A stretch of DNA of 64,000 nt from contig NZ_JAGIPG010000004.1 in NCBI RefSeq assembly GCF_017877055.1, positions 372,001 to 436,000 on the forward strand. The letters run 5' to 3'. The translations under genes were made by a program, and so were the position numbers. Positions 24,771 through 34,087 of this stretch are shown here, piece after piece. Numbering within the stretch: the stretch's first letter is position 1; every line of letters begins with the position of its first letter. The notes beneath the pieces were generated by a model that worked only from the letters and a program-made list of their open reading frames with translations, was not told the origin of the DNA and ran no database searches. This DNA comes from Neorhizobium galegae. GTDB taxonomy: Bacteria > Pseudomonadota > Alphaproteobacteria > Rhizobiales > Rhizobiaceae.

Positions 24771-26459
24771 TCAGCCGGCCATAGCCGAAGCTACCTGCGG
24801 CGTGATCGGCGGACCTTGCCTGAATGTGCTGCGGGTTCGATTTCGCCCTGCACTCTTAGCTTCGTAAAGCAGCTTATCGGCTCGATCATAAAGGGTGGAA
24901 AAATCTTCGCCGCCACCGATGTCCGATATACCCATACTGGCAGTAACAGGTCGACTAAGGCCCGCAACCGCGTTAGCTACAGTCACTGAGATGGCCTGGC
25001 GTCGAAGTTCGGCCTGGATGTCGGCGTCGTCGCCACGCAGGAGAAGCACGAATTCTTCACCACCAAGGCGATATGCGTGCACGTTGGGGCCTGGCTGGAG
25101 TGAAGTCGCCACAGCCCGCAGGACTTGATCGCCGGCGCTATGGCCGTTCAAGTCGTTGATGGCCTTGAAATGATCAAGGTCAAGCACAGCAAGTGCGGAG
25201 AAGTCTTCAGTTCGAAGCTGCTCGAATTGTCGCTCGAGGGCTCGCCGGTTAAGTAGCCCGGTCAACGGATCGGTTTCCGACAACCGTTCTAGCAGATCAG
25301 CCTCGTTTCGTGCGCGGTCGCGCTCTCTTTTAATGGTCACGAGGCGCTCTGCCACGCCAAGGGTTGTAAAAAAAGCTTCACATATACAGCCGATATAGAA
25401 AAGCAGCATGGCATCTATACTGTGCAACCCGGGGACTGTGCCCGTCACTAGACGAACCAGTCCGACGAGTACCATCGGAGCGTATCCAATCGCCTGGAAC
25501 CTTGCAGCGCGGCTCCCGCGGCACAAGGAATCGATCATTGCAATGATGAAAACAGCAAGAACCGGTGCAAACGCCGCCGTATACGCGCTCGATTGCACGG
25601 GACGTGCCACGAACGGGAAGGCTGCGTGAAACGCGCTTAGGAAGATTGCCCATACGGCACAAAAGGGCAGGATGCGTCGCAGAAACGGATGCATCAACCT
25701 TGGCTCGATGAAGCTGTAGGTAAACATAGCTCCCGAGCCAATCGTCATCCCGAATGCTAACGTCGTCATCCAGCTCAACGTCATAGCCGGAGGATCGAAA
25801 AACACGACTGACAGGCCAGACGTGATAACGACTGTCATCAGGAGCGAGAATGTGAGAGCCGCATGCCAGAGGACAAATGGTTCGCGCAAAGCGCGATAGA
25901 ATGCTGCGTTGAAGATGAGGGGCATCACGAGCATGCCTGCAAGCCCCGCCAGGATCAGCAGGAATCGCAGGTCCTCGCCGTGAGTGTCCTCAGATGCGAG
26001 GTACGCTCTCTCCAGGGTCATTCGATGGCTGGGCAGGTCGAACGCGGCGACGACCTGGGTGGTCTGGCGTGTCACGTCTGGGAGGGACGCCTCGAAATAT
26101 CCGCCGACAATCGAACTGGGCAAGGCGGAGGCGGGAATAAAGCTTTGACGGACCTCACCATCTTGATCAATCGCAACCAGATGCACCGCTTCAAGCGCGC
26201 TCCGTCTAGAAAGCAGGTGTTTGGGAACAGCATCGTCCGCCGCGATTTCGAAGCGAAGGAGCACGCGCTCTGCATCAATGGAAACTTCTTGGCCCGAGCA
26301 GGACCATCTCTCGTCGTTGCGCGCAATAGTGACGATATTTTCCGACAGACCGGCAGATGCCCAGCATGACGCGCGGATGGGAGTGGAATCGGCTGCGTTG
26401 GCGACGTCGATACCTGAGTGCGCCAGCATCATCAGAAGCAAACAAACTTTCAGCCTCAT
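24771..26459 (-). CDS. Diguanylate cyclase with 7TMR-DISM sensor
   Basis: The 562-residue protein has a signal peptide, a periplasmic beta-rich DISM-type domain (residues about 30-160), seven membrane helices (about 170-380), a linker coil, and a C-terminal GGDEF domain. The catalytic site is intact (RLGGEEFVLLLR), as are DPLTGLLNRRALE and LDLDHFKAINDLNGH. It would make cyclic di-GMP in response to an outside signal. I see no RxxD inhibitory site five residues before GGEEF. The ATG at 26459 gives the best signal peptide; a start at 26528 would add 23 residues before it. Confidence 0.9.
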   Translation of the reverse strand: MRLKVCLLLMMLAHSGIDVANAADSTPIRASCWASAGLSENIVTIARNDERWSCSGQEVSIDAERVLLRFEIAADDAVPKHLLSRRSALEAVHLVAIDQDGEVRQSFIPASALPSSIVGGYFEASLPDVTRQTTQVVAAFDLPSHRMTLERAYLASEDTHGEDLRFLLILAGLAGMLVMPLIFNAAFYRALREPFVLWHAALTFSLLMTVVITSGLSVVFFDPPAMTLSWMTTLAFGMTIGSGAMFTYSFIEPRLMHPFLRRILPFCAVWAIFLSAFHAAFPFVARPVQSSAYTAAFAPVLAVFIIAMIDSLCRGSRAARFQAIGYAPMVLVGLVRLVTGTVPGLHSIDAMLLFYIGCICEAFFTTLGVAERLVTIKRERDRARNEADLLERLSETDPLTGLLNRRALERQFEQLRTEDFSALAVLDLDHFKAINDLNGHSAGDQVLRAVATSLQPGPNVHAYRLGGEEFVLLLRGDDADIQAELRRQAISVTVANAVAGLSRPVTASMGISDIGGGEDFSTLYDRADKLLYEAKSAGRNRTRSTFRQGPPITPQVASAMAG

Positions 26460-26737
26460 TAGAAATCCGCCCGAAGTCATGCTTTCTACGTTAAGGCGAA
26501 AAGCTTGTAATGCCGTTAAAGCGGCCAAAGAAGCGTCCCTTGAGGCCTGCGAAGCAGTTGCTGTGGCTTCAGGGGCGGATGCTCGGCTTGGTATCCAACG
26601 TTACGTCGAGAGAAAAAGGCGGCTCCTTTCGTCTATGTAAAGGCGCCATCCCAGCGTACGTTCCTTTGCATGAGTTGCTGAATCTACTTCAACACAGTCA
26701 GTAAATCTCCCGTCTTTTCCGGAGAGAATTTACCTTT

Positions 26738-27060
26738 TTGCGACTTGGCCGTTTCGGAAAGACGGTCGCGATTATCGTTGACCATCAAAGGCAGCGTAGA
26801 GGCAACAATGACGAGACACTGGGACAACTCGCCACAGAAGGCGTAGGTATTACGCGCGTGGGGACGCAGACCACAGAGGAGGCGATTCAATCGGGACAGC
26901 TGGTGCCGCTTCTGGAAGACTTCAATCCTGGAGAGGTTGAGGAAATCCATGCGGTGTTCGTTGGCGGGGCACACGCCGGCGCGCGTCAGGTGCTTTATCG
27001 ACTACCTCGTTGAAAACTCACGCCTGCTCGGTCCCGGGCGCCCGGTGCGTCCGGACGAGG
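26738..27060 (+). pseudogene. Frameshifted C-terminal relic of a LysR-family regulator
   Basis: The frame from 26738 contains the end of a LysR effector domain: NNDETLGQLATEGVGITRVG, AIQSGQLVPLLEDFNPGEVE, EIHAVFVGGAH. Just there, near 26970, the natural continuation PARVRCFIDYLVEN lies one frame over, so a one-base change broke the gene. The helix-turn-helix is missing on the left. The relic abuts the end of the MarR-TRAP operon on the other strand. Confidence 0.65.
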
Positions 27061-27083
27061 TACTCCACTTTCACGAGCGCAAT

Positions 27084-27626
27084 CTAGCCGCTGGTTCTCT
27101 GGTTCACATCCCTCCTAGGCGTAGAACTACAATCCCTTGTCTCAGCTAAGTTGATGAGCCGATCAAGCGCAGTGAGGAAATCCGCTCGGGCGCGATTTCC
27201 ACCAAGTATTTGGAGGAGTTGCTGCTCGTAAGCTCGCTGGCGTTTTTCCCCTTCTTCAAGAAGAGAGAGGCCTTTAGTCGTCAAGGTGATTTTTCGGGCA
27301 CGCCGGTCCCCATCGACGGGGCTGCGTTCGACGAGCTCGCGACGGGCCAGACGATTGACGAGAGCCACGAAATTGGCACGCTTCAGCACCAGAAGGCTGG
27401 TCAGTTCCGCTTGACCCGCCTCTGGCGTCCGCTTGAGGAGCAACAAAAGAGCAAGCTCCGCCGGCCGCAACTCCAGATCGTGGAAGTGGCGCGCGAATTC
27501 TTCGAACGTCGCAAGCTGCGCACGCCGGAGTTTGTAACCCAGAATATCGTTCAGCACGCCCCCCACAGGTGCGGCCGCTTCGGGACCATTGTCGTAGGTC
27601 TGTTTCTTGACTGCTGGCGGAGCCAT
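27084..27626 (-). CDS. MarR family transcriptional regulator
   Basis: The 180-residue protein has the MarR winged helix: RPAELALLLLLKRTPEAGQAELTSLLVLKRANFVALVNRLARRELVERSPVDGDRRARKITLT, where DGDRRARxITLT is the wing. It has about 35 extra residues at the N-terminus. It is the last gene of the TRAP/oxidoreductase operon, 23 bp after the large TRAP permease. The 19-bp palindrome at 31642-31660, before the first gene of the operon, is a good candidate for its operator. MarR proteins of this kind often bind phenolic acids. Confidence 0.9.
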   Translation of the reverse strand: MAPPAVKKQTYDNGPEAAAPVGGVLNDILGYKLRRAQLATFEEFARHFHDLELRPAELALLLLLKRTPEAGQAELTSLLVLKRANFVALVNRLARRELVERSPVDGDRRARKITLTTKGLSLLEEGEKRQRAYEQQLLQILGGNRARADFLTALDRLINLAETRDCSSTPRRDVNQRTSG

Positions 27627-27649
27627 GGGTTCCTTTCAAGCACAGATTA

Positions 27650-28912
27650 CTATCCCCGGTAGAAAAGCGAAAGGCCGGGAACGAGGATAACGACGAAAAG
27701 CACTATAAGCATGATTGCGATGAACGGCACTACCGCTTTGCATACGGTGAGGAAACTCTGCTTGAAGACGGCCGCCGCGATGATGACGTTGATCGCAACC
27801 GGCGGCATGACATAGCCGATCTGCAGGTTGACGATCATAATTATGGCGAAGTGGACCGGATCGAACCCGTAGGCTGCTCCGATCGGCGCGAGAAGCGGTG
27901 CAAGAATGATGATTGCGGACCCTTCATCCATCAATGCGCCGGCGACCAGGAGAAGCAGGTTAACGGCGACGAGCATCTGCCACTCGCTCGTCAACTGCGT
28001 CTGTGCCCAGGTGACAAGTGCTTGTGGCACACCTTCGTAATCCAGAATTGTATTGAGGCTGCCCGCGAAAGCGATGATCGGCATCATCGTGCCCAAAAGC
28101 TTCACCGTTTCGACGCCGATGGCGAAAATTTCCTTCGTCGAAAGCTCCCGGTGGATCAGCGTCTCGACGACCAGAGCATATCCGAGAGACACGGCCGCGG
28201 CTTCCGTGACCGTGAAGATACCCGAATAGATGCCGCCGAGCAGGATAACCGGCATCAGGATGGCGGAAATGCCGTCTCTGAGTGCTGCAAAAAGCTCCGA
28301 AAAGGAGAAGGCGGTGCGATCGGTATGGAGGTTTACGAAAACCGTGTAGATCGACATGAGGAGGGTCATCAACAGACCCGGCCCCCAGCCGGCCTTGAAC
28401 AGGTCGGTGACCGAGACATCCGTCGAAATGCCGTAGAGTACCATGAGAATGCTTGGAGGGATGATGACCCCGAGCGTGCCGCCCGAACACAGTACCCCAA
28501 GAGCATAGCGCACGGAGTAACCATTTTTGACCAGTGCCGGATACATCAGCGATCCGATCGCCATCATCGTGACTATCCCGGAACCGGAAATTGCCGAGAA
28601 CATCGCCATGGCGAGCACCGCCGCGACCCCTAGTCCGCCGGGCAAGGGACCTGTCAGGGCCGTCATGATACGCACCAGCCGGGCCGCGATCGTCCCTTGG
28701 GACATGATGACGCCCGCGAAGATGAACATCGGGATCGACAGGAGAAGTTCGCGATCTAGCGTGAACCACAGGTCCTGGATCAGATATTCCATCGCGCTGT
28801 TCGAGGCGATGAAAACGTGGATCATGCCGACCAGTACCGCAAGTGTCAAAATGACGTTCTGGCGAAGAGCGGTCAGAACGAGAAAGACGGGCAGTAAAGC
28901 GAACGCGTTCAT
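27650..28912 (-). CDS. TRAP transporter large permease (DctM family)
   Basis: The 420-residue polytopic protein carries DctM hallmarks: SIPMFIFAGVIMSQGTIAARLVR, MAMFSAISGSGIVTMMAIGSLMYPALVKNGY, and GVIIPPSILMVLYG. It would form the ion-coupled channel of a tripartite periplasmic transporter. Its ATG overlaps the stop of the small subunit gene by four bases. Together with DctP and DctQ proteins encoded upstream it makes a complete system. Confidence 0.94.
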   Translation of the reverse strand: MNAFALLPVFLVLTALRQNVILTLAVLVGMIHVFIASNSAMEYLIQDLWFTLDRELLLSIPMFIFAGVIMSQGTIAARLVRIMTALTGPLPGGLGVAAVLAMAMFSAISGSGIVTMMAIGSLMYPALVKNGYSVRYALGVLCSGGTLGVIIPPSILMVLYGISTDVSVTDLFKAGWGPGLLMTLLMSIYTVFVNLHTDRTAFSFSELFAALRDGISAILMPVILLGGIYSGIFTVTEAAAVSLGYALVVETLIHRELSTKEIFAIGVETVKLLGTMMPIIAFAGSLNTILDYEGVPQALVTWAQTQLTSEWQMLVAVNLLLLVAGALMDEGSAIIILAPLLAPIGAAYGFDPVHFAIIMIVNLQIGYVMPPVAINVIIAAAVFKQSFLTVCKAVVPFIAIMLIVLFVVILVPGLSLFYRG

Positions 28913-29448
28913 GCTGCGGCCTCCGCCTCTTGTGGCTGGAGGGCCGGGAACAGGGCGTAGGTGATGTAGCGAACTGCACCCGAGAGGAACATCCAGATCA
29001 GAACGGACTGGATCGGCCAGACGACGATGCCGAGAGATGGATCCGTTTCGCCGAAATCACGGGTCTGCGACACGTAAAAGACCGCCCAATAGACGAAGAA
29101 GAGGCAGATCGCGGCGCTGACGATATTGGCGACGCGGCCTTGCGCCGCTTGCCAACGCTCGGGCACCAGCCCGTCCAGTGTCGAGACCCGGATATGCGAC
29201 CCGGTGGCAATTGCAATCGGGAAGCCGATCAGCGCCGCAACGGCCGTGGAATAGACGGCTACTCGAAGCGCGCCAAAAAGGCCGAACTGGAAAAGCTCGC
29301 GGGTAATGATATCCGCGATCAGCGCGCCAGCAGAGAGGCACAGCGATACGACGGCAATGCTGCATTCAAGCTTGAAGATCGCGCTCAGTAAACGGTGTGC
29401 CACCACCGCAGCCGGTGAGGAGGCGGGGGCGTTTTGATCGGCAGTCAT
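28909..29448 (-). CDS. TRAP transporter small permease (DctQ family)
   Basis: The 179-residue protein has four membrane helices and the DctQ pattern with a conserved region around GLFGALRVAVYSTAVAALIGFPIAIATGSHIRV. It joins the large subunit in the membrane. It lies one base after the oxidoreductase gene and overlaps the large permease by four bases, so these genes are surely cotranscribed. Confidence 0.9.
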   Translation of the reverse strand: MTADQNAPASSPAAVVAHRLLSAIFKLECSIAVVSLCLSAGALIADIITRELFQFGLFGALRVAVYSTAVAALIGFPIAIATGSHIRVSTLDGLVPERWQAAQGRVANIVSAAICLFFVYWAVFYVSQTRDFGETDPSLGIVVWPIQSVLIWMFLSGAVRYITYALFPALQPQEAEAAA

Positions 29449-29449
29449 G

Positions 29450-30556
29450 CTATTGTTCTCCCCTTCCCATCGGGAATTCCTCCTGGAAGCCGCGAAAGCG
29501 GCGGACTGCCCGCCGATACGGCAGTGGCCAGGTCGAGTTGTCTTCGAGTTGTTCGGCAGCGCGATGGGCCCAATAGGGATCGTCCAGCTGTGCTCGCGCC
29601 ATCATCACGAGATCCGCCGACCCGTCCTCGATGATGGAATTTGCCTGATGCGGATCAAAGATGACGCCGACTGTCGCCGTCGCCACGCCGGTCTCGGCGC
29701 GGACGCGGCGCGAGAATGGAACGTGGTATCCTGGATAGACCGAAACTTTTTCATCCGGGACGAGGCCGGCGCTCGAACATTCGATAACGTCCACCCCGGC
29801 GTCACGGAATTTGGCGGCGGCGGCGGTTGCATCATCGGGGCCGAACCCGCCCGGAGCCCAGTCCTCGAAGCTCAGCCTGAGGCCAAGCGGGAGCACTTCC
29901 GGCCAGGCCGCCCGGATGGCGTTGACGACACGTAACGGATAAGCGAGCCGGCGTTCCGGATCGCCACCCCAAGCGTCGTCGCGCAGGTTCGTCAGCGGCG
30001 AATAGAATTGGTGGAACAGATATCCGTGCGCGAAATGGAGTGTCAGCACCCTGAAGCCTGCCAGATGAGCAAGCCTCGTCGATTCCACGAAGGCGGCCTC
30101 TATCCTGTCCAGATCAGCCTCTGTCATCTCATGCGGCTGCCGGTAGTCACCGAACGACAGGGGGCTTGGAGCGTGGGTCGGCCATGCTGCTTCGGAGGGA
30201 AGAGCATCGTTGCCGTCCCAAGGGCGGTTGCGGGCGCTCTTGCGGCCACCATGCGCCAGCTGGATGGCCGGCACACTACCCTGCGATTTTATGAAATCCG
30301 TCACTGGTCGCAGGGCCTCGGCGTGGGCCTTCGACCAAAGGCCGAGGCATCCGGGCGTGAGCCGTCCCGTGGGTTCGACGGCGGTCGCCTCGGCGATCAC
30401 CAGGCCGGTTCCACCGACGGCCCGGGAACCGAGATGGACCATGTGCCATGGAGAGGCGATGCCATCATCGGCCATATACTGGCACATCGGGGACATGGCG
30501 ATGCGGTTCGGCAAAACAACCGAGCGCAGCGCGAGCGGAGAGAAAAGCGCGCTCAT
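29450..30556 (-). CDS. Old yellow enzyme family NADH:flavin oxidoreductase
   Basis: The 368-residue barrel protein is of the YqjM class: LPNRIAMSPMCQYMADDG with the class-typical Cys, AIQLAHGGRKS, and the substrate-binding segment ALHFAHGYLFHQF-like HFAHGYLFHQFYSPLTN. It would use FMN and NAD(P)H to reduce an activated C=C bond. It is placed between the TRAP binding protein (62-bp gap) and the permease genes, suggesting it acts on the imported compound, perhaps an unsaturated or aromatic acid. No other catabolic enzyme is in the operon. Confidence 0.92.
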   Translation of the reverse strand: MSALFSPLALRSVVLPNRIAMSPMCQYMADDGIASPWHMVHLGSRAVGGTGLVIAEATAVEPTGRLTPGCLGLWSKAHAEALRPVTDFIKSQGSVPAIQLAHGGRKSARNRPWDGNDALPSEAAWPTHAPSPLSFGDYRQPHEMTEADLDRIEAAFVESTRLAHLAGFRVLTLHFAHGYLFHQFYSPLTNLRDDAWGGDPERRLAYPLRVVNAIRAAWPEVLPLGLRLSFEDWAPGGFGPDDATAAAAKFRDAGVDVIECSSAGLVPDEKVSVYPGYHVPFSRRVRAETGVATATVGVIFDPHQANSIIEDGSADLVMMARAQLDDPYWAHRAAEQLEDNSTWPLPYRRAVRRFRGFQEEFPMGRGEQ

Positions 30557-30618
30557 GAAAGAACCTCCGGATAGGGTAAGGAAGTGGCGTCGTTGGAGGC
30601 GCCACCCGAAGCTGGCAA

Positions 30619-31620
30619 TCAGCGCTTCTGCGCGGCGAACTCCGTTTTGCCCTTCTTGACCGCCTCATAGATGGTCTTAACGCGATCGCTCATCGTCCCG
30701 ACGAACTTGTCGATATTGGGGGTTACCATCGCCGCCCATTTGCCGCGTTGCTCGTCGCTCAGCTTGTAGAGCGTTCCACCCTTCTTGACGAAGGCCTGCG
30801 CCCGTTCATCCTGATCCGCGAGGAAGCGGTCGGTCGTCGAGAATGGTGTGGGAAGCGCTACCTTGATCGCCTTTTGCCTGTCTGCCGGTATCTTGTCCCA
30901 GACGTTCTTGTTCACGAAATAGAGCCAGGGGCTGTGGATATGATCGGTATAGACGAAATGCTGGGCGACTGCCGCGCCTGGCGTCGTCGAATAGAAGCCG
31001 ATCGGAAGATCGCCCGCGACGACCAGTCCCTGTTCGAGCGCTGGCCAGACGTCCGACAGCGGCAGTTGGACAGGAATGGTCGAAACCGATTCCCAGAACA
31101 TCCGTCCGCTGGCGCTGGGTGATACCCGCGTCTTCTGACCCTTCAACGCGGCCGGGTCGGAGCAGTTCATCTTGCAGAACACGCCGTTGTAGCCGGCTTC
31201 CTGGACGGAGAGAAGGACGAGGCCCTTCTCGTCGAACATCGCGGCAAGCGGATCCTTGAGCTGATGCGAGTAGACGTAATCGCGTTCCTCCCGGGAGATC
31301 CACAGATACGGCACGTTGAGCACCGCTATGTCCGGCATGGCCGCGGCGAGTGCGAGCGGCGACGTGACCCCGAAATGCAGACGTCCCCTCAGCACCTGTT
31401 GGACCATTTCCTGTTCGTTGCCGACGAACTGGATTTCGATCTTGCCGAGACCGCCGCTCGCTCCCACTACGGCGTTGGCAAATTCCTGGTCGAATGCAGC
31501 GCCGATATCCGGCGCGCGTTTGGCGGAAGCGAGTTTCCAGTCCTCGGCCGCTGTCACGGGCGCAGCCAGACCCGTTAGGCCGAGGCCAAGGGCCAAGGCC
31601 ATTCCATGTAAGAATTTCAC
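30619..31620 (-). CDS. TRAP transporter substrate-binding protein (DctP family)
   Basis: The 333-residue protein has a signal peptide ending in PVTAAE and the DctP pattern: QVLRGRLHFGVTSPLALAAAMPDIAVLNVPYLW, LVLLSVQEAGYNGVFC, and LKGQKTRVSPSASGRMFWESV. The Arg of the KTRV segment is where DctP proteins usually bind the ligand carboxylate. First gene of the operon; the 19-bp palindrome lies 21 bp before its ATG. Ligand unknown. Confidence 0.92.
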   Translation of the reverse strand: MKFLHGMALALGLGLTGLAAPVTAAEDWKLASAKRAPDIGAAFDQEFANAVVGASGGLGKIEIQFVGNEQEMVQQVLRGRLHFGVTSPLALAAAMPDIAVLNVPYLWISREERDYVYSHQLKDPLAAMFDEKGLVLLSVQEAGYNGVFCKMNCSDPAALKGQKTRVSPSASGRMFWESVSTIPVQLPLSDVWPALEQGLVVAGDLPIGFYSTTPGAAVAQHFVYTDHIHSPWLYFVNKNVWDKIPADRQKAIKVALPTPFSTTDRFLADQDERAQAFVKKGGTLYKLSDEQRGKWAAMVTPNIDKFVGTMSDRVKTIYEAVKKGKTEFAAQKR

Positions 31621-31641
31621 GATGTATTCCTCCCTTGTATT

Positions 31642-31660
31642 ATTATGTCATTGACATAAT
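31642..31660. promoter_or_regulatory. 19-bp palindrome, probable MarR operator
   Basis: ATTATGTCATTGACATAAT is a palindrome with nine-base arms and one central base, in the 143-bp gap between the TRAP operon and the divergent SnoaL-like gene. Size and AT-rich ends fit MarR sites, and a MarR gene closes the TRAP operon. Confidence 0.7.
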
Positions 31661-31763
31661 CTTGGAGCGTACACCGATTTTTCGCCAAGGCAATGCTCTG
31701 TTGCACTAGGTGTCGGTGGGCGGAATAGGTACTCGAAAAACGGTGGGAGCCTCAGGAGGATTT

Positions 31764-32288
31764 ATGCTCAGTTCAAATATTCCGGAGGTCCAATACCTCC
31801 TTGACCGGCAAGCAATACTTGATTGCGTCAACCGTTATGCCAGAGCAATCGACAGGCATGATGATGAGCTGATCATCAGCGTTTACCACGCCGACGGCAT
31901 CGATGAACATGGTGTCTTCGATGGTAATCCAGTGGACTTCGCGAAATGGGCCAACGAGTTTCACGCCGAACACACGCTGTCGCACACGCACAACATTACT
32001 ACTCACAATTGCGAAATAGATGGTGATACCGCGCATGCGGAATCCTATTGTCTGTACGCGCTACGGCGGCGAAACCAAAAGACCGTCATCTTGGGGGGCG
32101 GGCGATACATCGACAAGCTGACGAAGGAAAACGGCGAGTGGCGTATCAAGCTCCGTAAACTTTACATCGACTGGCGCGCAGAGGCTGACGCCACAATTTT
32201 CGATACACCAAACGGCTACCCGGTGGGTTCATGGGACCGCACCGACGTCTCCTACCAGAGGCCTCTCTCGCGCCGCGCGAACGCCTGA
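31764..32288 (+). CDS. SnoaL-like/NTF2-fold protein
   Basis: The 174-residue protein has the NTF2-like cone layout: a first helix LLDRQAILDCVNRYARAIDRHDDELI, then a YHADGIDEHGVFDG loop, SHTHNITTHNCEIDGDTAHAESYCLYA, and a final strand WRIKLRKLYIDWR. Related proteins include aromatic-ring dioxygenase small subunits and gamma-BHC-dehydrochlorinase-like enzymes. The ATG at 31764 follows AGGAGG. It is divergent from the TRAP operon and shares the palindrome at 31642, so it may act on the same substrate, possibly as a dehydratase or isomerase. Confidence 0.85.
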   Translation: MLSSNIPEVQYLLDRQAILDCVNRYARAIDRHDDELIISVYHADGIDEHGVFDGNPVDFAKWANEFHAEHTLSHTHNITTHNCEIDGDTAHAESYCLYALRRRNQKTVILGGGRYIDKLTKENGEWRIKLRKLYIDWRAEADATIFDTPNGYPVGSWDRTDVSYQRPLSRRANA

Positions 32289-32587
32289 TGAGAGCCTTTA
32301 ACAGCTAGCACTTGTGCCAAAACAAAATTGGTGACGCCTCGAAGGGCCAGCCGTCCCGGAAGGCTAGCGCCATCGTAGGGACGTCCTGATCGGCGCGCGT
32401 GGCGCACGCCTGATGATCAGGATGCGATCCACTACACGGTCGCCAGGGTCTGCGGCGCGAAAGTTTGGACGCCTGCTGAGTGGCCTGGCGCAGACCAGAA
32501 GATGGCGAACAGCCCTGATCGAGCGCCCACAACTTGTCACCAATATCGCTTTCAAATCCCTGGTGAGTAGCGTCGGTTTGAACTGCT
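32289..32587. other. Intergenic stretch, no gene recognised
   Basis: About 300 bases between the SnoaL-like gene and a tiny membrane-protein gene. Short frames exist on both strands but none has a start context or recognisable sequence. Confidence 0.4.
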
Positions 32588-32677
32588 TTAGAGCAGATAG
32601 AAGTAGGCAAGCCACATGAGACCTATGGTCCACAATGCGGTGACCACAAGCAAAAGACCGAGAAAGAGTTTTACCAT
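32588..32677 (-). CDS. Tiny single-pass membrane protein, 29 residues
   Basis: The 29-residue frame starts MVKLFLGLLLVV, continues TALWTIGLMWLA, and is almost wholly one membrane helix. A strong GGAGG lies seven bases before the ATG, which is the main reason to accept such a short gene. No family is recognised. Three similar small membrane genes lie at 34088-34696 on the same strand. Confidence 0.55.
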   Translation of the reverse strand: MVKLFLGLLLVVTALWTIGLMWLAYFYLL

Positions 32678-32724
32678 GCTGCGGACCTCCTGCACTTCAT
32701 CGGCAAATCAACCGAGGTAGGACC

Positions 32725-32905
32725 TCAGTCCCGCACTGGAAAAGCTGAAAGCTGGCTCATAATGAAGTTGTATCCGCCCACCCATATGTAGGTCCACTCA
32801 GGTTTCTCGTCACCGAGATACCTGCAAGCGCGCCTGTCCTTTTTGACGGCCGCCGCGTCTTGCCTTCCTCGATCATCTTCTTTCGTTGCTCGCCAGTCAG
32901 ATCCA
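32725..32905 (-). pseudogene. Short hypothetical gene broken by a frameshift
   Basis: From the ATG at 32905 the frame reads MDLTGEQRKKMIEEGKTRR, then the more sensible continuation (AAVKKDRRACRYLGDEKPEW, TYIWVGGYNFI) is in the next frame, ending at 32725. The two parts together would give a basic protein of about 60 residues with a tryptophan-rich end. A one-base change near the GCGGCGGCC run would explain the break. The call rests only on how protein-like the two halves look. Confidence 0.3.
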
Positions 32906-33048
32906 TGCCGCAGAATTAAAGACGGTTGCAGGCGTTCCAACCCTGTCGCCCAAAAATAAAATGTTTATACGGAAGATTACGAACGTCTTCGCAATACCCC
33001 GCGGGCTGCGACCGTGGAGGATAAGGTTACCGCTCTGCCGGGGAGGGG

Positions 33049-33285
33049 TTACCCCTGCCAATCGCCCGAGTACTGCAACTGGCCAACGAACACCTTGGCG
33101 TCCGCCTCATCACGGACGTTGACTAGGATTTTGACCGCTTGCTCGTTCGAGATTTCGTCTCGCGCGAGACCAGTCACAATCATTGCTACCTCTCTGCGAA
33201 CAGCATCGGGGTCAGGAAGGTCAACCCCTTCATCATCTTGCATCGGTCCTTCACCGTTGATGACGTCGAAGTAGTATCTGGGCAT
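33049..33285 (-). CDS. DUF6894-like small protein
   Basis: The 78-residue protein begins MPRYYFDVINGEGPMQDDEG and goes on VDLPDPDAVRREVAMIV, the pattern of a very common small rhizobial family (MPRYFFHxxDG...D..G.ELPD...A). Function is unknown for the family. AAAGGTG lies before the ATG at 33285. It is a single gene within a region of small, poorly conserved genes. Confidence 0.8.
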   Translation of the reverse strand: MPRYYFDVINGEGPMQDDEGVDLPDPDAVRREVAMIVTGLARDEISNEQAVKILVNVRDEADAKVFVGQLQYSGDWQG

Positions 33286-33818
33286 GCTTCACCTTTCGTC
33301 AGTCTAGAGGACCCAAAACCCCACCTCCCAAAAACCGCTCCCGACGGGACCTCGATCAATATCGAAATTAACCGGAGGCAAACGGTCAAGTGAGTGGCTG
33401 CAGTAATTCGGCGAGGTCGTTCGCGTGAGATATTGATTGCTCGGCCTCATCGATCTTCTCTTCGTGCATTGGCTGTCCCTCGACCAGATCATCCCATGCC
33501 AGAGGAAGCTTACGCCGGAATGAAAGATGAAGAGCGAACAATGGCCGGGACAGCCCACATACGCCTCGGTCGCGACTGGCCTAGACCAGAAAGCCGTGGC
33601 TTGCCATTCAGGAATTCGTGCCATTTGAGGCCCGCAATGCAGCGCAGGGTCCCTGCGAGGCCAGCAGCGGCAGGCCTCTCCCGCACGGGGGTAGGGCCAG
33701 AGGGGCCACTGCGGTAAGCCACTTCTTCAAGGCGGTGAGTCCCGACGCTGACGCTGGTGTCTTGGTGATCAATCCGTGAATGTCCACGCCCGATGTCGCC
33801 TTGCGCGTCGTCTTTTCC
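33286..33818. other. Region without a firm gene
   Basis: Several overlapping short frames, none convincing. The most protein-like piece is on the minus strand, ending at 33386 (WDDLVEGQPMHEEKIDEAEQ, then SISHANDLAELLQPLT), but it has no start with a ribosome site and may be the tail of a lost gene. Confidence 0.35.
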
Positions 33819-34028
33819 TCAGGGTGACTTCGCTGTAGGCCGCAAGCGTTGCCCTTTACCCTCAGCGGCAGGCGATGCGATACCTGCATTGGGAACTATT
33901 TGCTGAGGGGCGGAGGTGTGGCGTTCGGCAAACACAAAATATGGACTGGAGACGACGGCGCCGAGTAGGACTATGCCTCCTGCTACCATTCCAGCCCTGC
34001 GACCAGATTTTCTTGAAATATCTGTCAT
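33819..34028 (-). CDS. Small membrane-anchored protein, 69 residues
   Basis: The protein has a basic N-terminus (MTDISRKSGRRAG), one hydrophobic helix (MVAGGIVLLGAVVSSPYFVFA) and a polar, Pro/Ala-rich tail. This layout is that of an inner-membrane-anchored periplasmic peptide or an uncleaved signal anchor. The ribosome site is weak. It lies 59 bp downstream of another small membrane gene on the same strand. No family recognised. Confidence 0.4.
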   Translation of the reverse strand: MTDISRKSGRRAGMVAGGIVLLGAVVSSPYFVFAERHTSAPQQIVPNAGIASPAAEGKGQRLRPTAKSP

Positions 34029-34087
34029 GCCGGTTTGAACATACGTCCCAATGGACGTGCTGGCTAGACCGCCAAAAGTGGAAGCGA

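Noticed and set aside
27851..28633. 260-residue plus-strand frame opposite the TRAP large permease gene
   Set aside because: Charged, low-complexity translation opposite a well-matched DctM gene; no start signals.
33386..33469. 27-residue minus-strand frame starting MHEEKIDEAEQ
   Set aside because: Protein-like composition but no ribosome site, and the frame continues upstream without a start; probably the tail of a lost gene.
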